From Thiotrichaceae bacterium (GTDB lineage Bacteria; Pseudomonadota; Gammaproteobacteria; Thiotrichales; Thiotrichaceae), in contig WGBH01000498.1 of the NCBI GenBank assembly GCA_015494435.1, forward strand, positions 1 to 10,403: a stretch of 10,403 nucleotides of DNA. The letters are read 5' to 3'. Below, piece by piece: positions 7,334-10,403 of the stretch. A model generated the notes under the pieces. The model made no database searches. It was not told the origin of the DNA and saw nothing but the letters and a program-made list of their open reading frames with translations. The position numbers and the translations under genes are program-made. Within the stretch, counting starts at the first letter, position 1. Each line of letters begins with the position of its first letter.

Positions 7334-8812
7334 TTATTCAGGCTCCAAAGAACTACGCCAATATTGCCCTTCTTTTTCAAATAGACGCAAGGCTTCATCA
7401 GGTCCCCAGCTAGCTGCGGGATAGGTTTGAATATAATCTTGTTGTGATGACCAAGAGTGTAGTACAGGATCAATTATTTTCCATGATGCTTCGACTTCAT
7501 CAGCACGTAAAAACAGACTATGATCACCTTCCATTACATCCAGCAATAGACCTTCATAACCATCACGACCTTCCTCATCATTAAAGCTAGCATCTAAGCT
7601 AATCACTTTAGTTTTCATATCTAGTCCTGGTTTTTTAACTGTTAGCTCTATGCGCAAAGATTCATCAGGTTGAATCCCAATCAAGAGCCAGTTTGGTTTA
7701 AACTGCTCTACTTGTGAAGTACGAAAAAACTGCTTCGGTGTTTGACGAAAACAAATTGCAATCATTGAATGTTTTTCTTTCATACGTTTGCCTGTGCGTA
7801 AATAAAACGGCACACCGCGCCAACGCCAGTTATTAATATAGAGTTTTAAAGCGGCATAGGTTTCACAAACACTGTCCTGTGGAATATTGTCTTCTTGCAA
7901 ATAACTTTTGATTGCATTGCCTTTTACATCACCAGCGGCATATTGAGCTCGAAAAGCATGGCTAGAGACAGCACCTTTTGCAATAGGGCTAATGGAGCGT
8001 AATAACTTTACTTTTTCATCGCGCAAATCTTCAGCCTGCATTGAAACAGGGGGTTCCATTGCAACCAATGATAAAAGTTGCAATAAATGACTTTGAATCA
8101 TATCCCGCAATGCACCAATTCCATCGTAATAGGCACTGCGCGAGCCAATACCAATGGTTTCAGCATGAGATATCTGCACATGATCAATATAATTACGATT
8201 CCATAAAGGTTCTAGTAATAAATTAGCAAAGCGGAATACCTGTACATTTTGCACCGTTTCCTTGCCTAAATAATGATCTATTCGATAAATCTGTGATTCC
8301 TTCAGATAACGCTCAAAATGCCGTTGTAGATTTCTAGCGGTTTCTAAATCAGAGCCAAACGGTTTTTCGACGACAACCCGTCGCCAGCCTTGATCTTCTG
8401 TTAATAGATTAACCTCACTCAGTGAAGTCGCAATAGAAGCGTACATTGAAGGCGGTAAGGAGAAATAAAAGGCAATATTGTTTGAAAATTTTTGCTGTCC
8501 TATATAATCACTCAAGAGTCGATAGTCTTCTTTTGTTTTTAGTCCTGAGCGTAAACAATCTAATCGACGACAAAAGCCTTCAAAAATGGACTCATCCAAG
8601 CCACCTCTAGCACGTTCTTTAAGGTCTGTTTTTAACTCAGCCAGCCACTCCTTTCTATCTGCAATACTACGTGCTATCCCTAGAATATGAATATCTTTTG
8701 GTAATAAATCATCGACATATAAATGATAAAGAGCAGGCATTAATTTAGTTCTGGCTAAATTACCCGTTGCGCCAATAATCACAAAGGTACAATTCTCTAA
8801 GGGTTTTTTCAT
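7334..8812 (-). CDS. zwf: Glucose-6-phosphate 1-dehydrogenase
   Basis: Oxidises glucose-6-phosphate to 6-phosphogluconolactone with NADP(+) or NAD(+). With the ATG at 8812 the protein has 492 residues, normal for the family. Visible are the dinucleotide-binding GATGNLA (14-20), EKPFG (149-153), the active-site signature RIDHYLGKETVQN (177-189) and YDGIGALRDMIQSHLLQ (229-245) with the catalytic histidine H242; KRMKEK (342-347) follows in the substrate domain. The usual GxxGDLAxRKL loop reads GATGNLARTKL, so the common Asp is Asn and the Arg is Thr. Start choice: the ATG at 8812 shares its A with the gnd stop (TAATG) and has GGA ten bases upstream. An in-frame ATG five codons earlier (8827, giving 497 residues) has a pyrimidine-rich upstream and no Shine-Dalgarno, but cannot be excluded. 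It is probably cotranscribed with gnd; the downstream neighbour pgl is separated by the repeat. Confidence 0.96.
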   Translation of the reverse strand: MKKPLENCTFVIIGATGNLARTKLMPALYHLYVDDLLPKDIHILGIARSIADRKEWLAELKTDLKERARGGLDESIFEGFCRRLDCLRSGLKTKEDYRLLSDYIGQQKFSNNIAFYFSLPPSMYASIATSLSEVNLLTEDQGWRRVVVEKPFGSDLETARNLQRHFERYLKESQIYRIDHYLGKETVQNVQVFRFANLLLEPLWNRNYIDHVQISHAETIGIGSRSAYYDGIGALRDMIQSHLLQLLSLVAMEPPVSMQAEDLRDEKVKLLRSISPIAKGAVSSHAFRAQYAAGDVKGNAIKSYLQEDNIPQDSVCETYAALKLYINNWRWRGVPFYLRTGKRMKEKHSMIAICFRQTPKQFFRTSQVEQFKPNWLLIGIQPDESLRIELTVKKPGLDMKTKVISLDASFNDEEGRDGYEGLLLDVMEGDHSLFLRADEVEASWKIIDPVLHSWSSQQDYIQTYPAASWGPDEALRLFEKEGQYWRSSLEPE

Positions 8813-10233
8813 TATTTTTGTATCCATTGAGTATGGAAAAACTCACCACGAGGTTGGTCAACACGTTCATAAGTATGTGCACCAAAATAATCACGTTGCG
8901 CTTGTAGCAAATTAGCAGAGGTTCTTTTGGAAGTGTAGGCATCAAAGAAATTGAGCGCTGAGGCAAAGGCTGGCATTGAAATCGCTCGGCCTACTCCTTC
9001 TTGTACTGTTTTCCTCCATCCTGATAAAGCAGAGTTAATGGCATTGATGAAAAATTCATCCATTAAGAGATTCTCTAATTGTGGATTTTTATCATAAGCC
9101 TGTTTGATATTATCAAGAAAAGCACTGCGGATAATACACCCTCCGCGCCATGTAAGGGCGATATTGCCATAATCCAAATTCCAGCCATATTTGTTTGAGG
9201 CGTTTTGCATTAACATAAAGCCCTGTGTATAGGAGATAATTTTTGCGGCGTAAAGACCATCTCGCAATGCGGCTAGTGTTGCATCCATATACTTGCCTTC
9301 AAAACGAAACGCTTTTTTAGGAGGGTAAAGTTTGCTGGTTTTAATACGCGAGGTTTTTAATGCTGATAATTGACGAGCATAGACAGCTTCACCAATCAGT
9401 GTTAAGGGGACACCTTGTTCTAATGCGCTAACTGCTGTCCAAAGACCCGTACCTTTTTGCCCAGCCGTATCAAGAATTTTCTCTAATAGAGGCTCTCCAT
9501 CTTCATCCTTAGTCCCCATAATGTCAGCAGTGATTTCAATCAAATAAGAGCTTAAAACCCCCTTATTCCATTGACTAAAGACCCATTTCATCTGTCCATA
9601 ATCTAAGCCTAACCCCTCGTGCATAAACTGATAGGCCTCTGCGATTAGCTGCATATCGCCATATTCAATACCATTATGCACCATTTTTACATAATGCCCC
9701 GCCCCTCCTTCACCAATCCACTGGCAACAAGGCTCACCATTAACCTGAGCTGCAATGGATTGTAAACATTGTTTTACCTCAGGCCATGCTGCAGCATTAC
9801 CTCCTGGCATAATAGCAGGACCAAAACGAGCGCCTTCCTCACCGCCTGAAATACCTGCACCAACAAATAAAATGCCTTTTTCTTTTAGCGTTTGAGTACG
9901 ACGAACCGTATCAGGATAGTGCGAATTACCCCCATCAATAATAATATCACCGTCATCGAGTAACGGTAATAATTCCTCAATCACAGAATCAACAGGACTA
10001 CCAGCAGTAATCATTAATAATATTTTGCGGGGTGAGACTAAAGAAGAAACCAGTTCTTGATAAGAATAGCAAGCAATCACTATTTTATCTTTTGCCTCTC
10101 CTGTTATAAATTCTTGCGTATTCTTTTGATTACGATTGTATATCGCCAAGCTAGCATCATGATCAAGAAGATTAAGTGCTAGATTTTGACCCATTACCCC
10201 TAAGCCAATGAGTCCCATGGAGGCTTGTTGCAT
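8812..10233 (-). CDS. gnd: 6-phosphogluconate dehydrogenase, decarboxylating
   Basis: Converts 6-phosphogluconate to ribulose-5-phosphate and CO2 with reduction of NADP(+). The 473-residue protein is the long form of the family. It shows the Rossmann motif GLIGLGVMGQNLALN (7-21), NRNQ (33-36) at the end of the second strand, where Asn-Arg usually indicates NADP preference, then IIDGGNSHYPDT (98-109), GISGGEEGARFGP (127-139), and the signature YVKMVHNGIEYGD (181-193) with catalytic K183 and E190. AGQKGTGLW (257-265) and the C-terminal FGAHTYERVD (450-459) complete it. The ATG at 10233 has AAAGG nine bases upstream; a second methionine at codon 6 lacks a site. It appears to be the first gene of the operon in this window, behind a 170-base AT-rich leader. 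With zwf, pgl and pgi it closes the oxidative pentose phosphate route; edd and eda are not seen here. Confidence 0.97.
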   Translation of the reverse strand: MQQASMGLIGLGVMGQNLALNLLDHDASLAIYNRNQKNTQEFITGEAKDKIVIACYSYQELVSSLVSPRKILLMITAGSPVDSVIEELLPLLDDGDIIIDGGNSHYPDTVRRTQTLKEKGILFVGAGISGGEEGARFGPAIMPGGNAAAWPEVKQCLQSIAAQVNGEPCCQWIGEGGAGHYVKMVHNGIEYGDMQLIAEAYQFMHEGLGLDYGQMKWVFSQWNKGVLSSYLIEITADIMGTKDEDGEPLLEKILDTAGQKGTGLWTAVSALEQGVPLTLIGEAVYARQLSALKTSRIKTSKLYPPKKAFRFEGKYMDATLAALRDGLYAAKIISYTQGFMLMQNASNKYGWNLDYGNIALTWRGGCIIRSAFLDNIKQAYDKNPQLENLLMDEFFINAINSALSGWRKTVQEGVGRAISMPAFASALNFFDAYTSKRTSANLLQAQRDYFGAHTYERVDQPRGEFFHTQWIQK

Positions 10234-10242
10234 TGTTTTTAA

Positions 10243-10247
10243 CCTTT
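10243..10247 (-). promoter_or_regulatory. Ribosome binding site of gnd
   Basis: AAAGG on the minus strand, nine bases before the ATG at 10233, in an otherwise A/T-only context. It supports the first methionine as start over codon 6. Confidence 0.5.
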
Positions 10248-10299
10248 AATTTTAAATTGAAGTATGAAACTTCCTGCGAATTAATATTGAATCCCCAAA

Positions 10300-10365
10300 A
10301 CTATAGTAGAATAATTAATTTAGACCTTAAATTTATATTTATTGATTGATCGTATTTTCTACCAA
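10300..10365 (-). promoter_or_regulatory. Possible promoter region of the gnd-led operon
   Basis: The 170 bases upstream of gnd hold no gene and are very AT-rich, which fits a promoter region. Two weak sigma-70 readings exist on the minus strand. One has a good -10 hexamer TATAGT (10305-10300) with no matching -35 at 17 bases. The other has a fair -35 TTGGTA (10365-10360) with a poor -10, ATAAAT (10342-10337), after 17 bases. Neither is convincing, and no operator or riboswitch pattern is visible. The operon could also continue from a gene beyond the right edge. Confidence 0.25.
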
Positions 10366-10403
10366 ATAAAGGCTAAGTAGTTAAAAGTAAAGCCCTTATA
10401 TAA

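Noticed and set aside
8813..8827. Longer zwf start at the ATG at 8827, adding five residues
   Set aside because: The bases just upstream are pyrimidine-rich with no ribosome site, and the ATG at 8812 forms a neat TAATG junction. Not excluded, only less likely.
10368..10397. Short inverted repeat AAAGGCT / AGCCCTT near the right edge, considered as a terminator of an upstream gene
   Set aside because: The stem is seven pairs with one mismatch, the loop is 16 bases, and no clean T-run follows; too weak to call.

Overview
The window is an AT-rich bacterial chromosome segment with eight genes, all on the minus strand. Transcription therefore runs from high to low coordinates: gnd, zwf, pgl, pgi, glk, glgC, a GH57 glycosidase, then malQ, which is cut by the left edge. 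Gene content, protein motifs and the palindromic intergenic repeat suggest a gammaproteobacterium. A type I methanotroph or a related methylotroph is plausible but not proven, because no one-carbon gene lies in the window.

Layout. Positions 10403-10234 are a 170-base AT-rich leader with only weak promoter candidates. The pair gnd-zwf (10233-7334) is joined by a TAATG stop/start or, with the alternative zwf start, a 16-base overlap. A 203-base gap (7333-7131) holds a large imperfect palindrome of about 120 bases that resembles a MITE. From 7130 to the left edge pgl, pgi, glk, glgC, GH57 and malQ form an unbroken chain with 4-base stop/start overlaps, a 2-base gap or, at glk-glgC, a 29-base overlap. 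I see no RNA gene, CRISPR array, transposase or origin, and no convincing terminator.

How the genes fit together. Pgi, Zwf, Pgl and Gnd convert fructose-6-phosphate through glucose-6-phosphate and 6-phosphogluconate to ribulose-5-phosphate, CO2 and two NAD(P)H. This is the oxidative pentose phosphate route and, in RuMP methylotrophs, also the dissimilatory formaldehyde-oxidation cycle. GlgC makes ADP-glucose for glycogen. The GH57 enzyme and MalQ would remodel or break down alpha-glucans, and Glk would return free glucose to glucose-6-phosphate. The operon thus surrounds the glucose-6-phosphate node, linking a polyglucose reserve to NADPH production. Phosphoglucomutase, GlgA, GlgB, GlgP and the Entner-Doudoroff pair Edd/Eda are not in the window.

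The enzymes are mostly well-known families. The points worth a second look are the repeat that splits the operon, the amylopullulanase-like intracellular GH57 enzyme with a TTG start, the replaced activator-site lysine in GlgC, and several start-codon decisions. I found no convincing new biological system.
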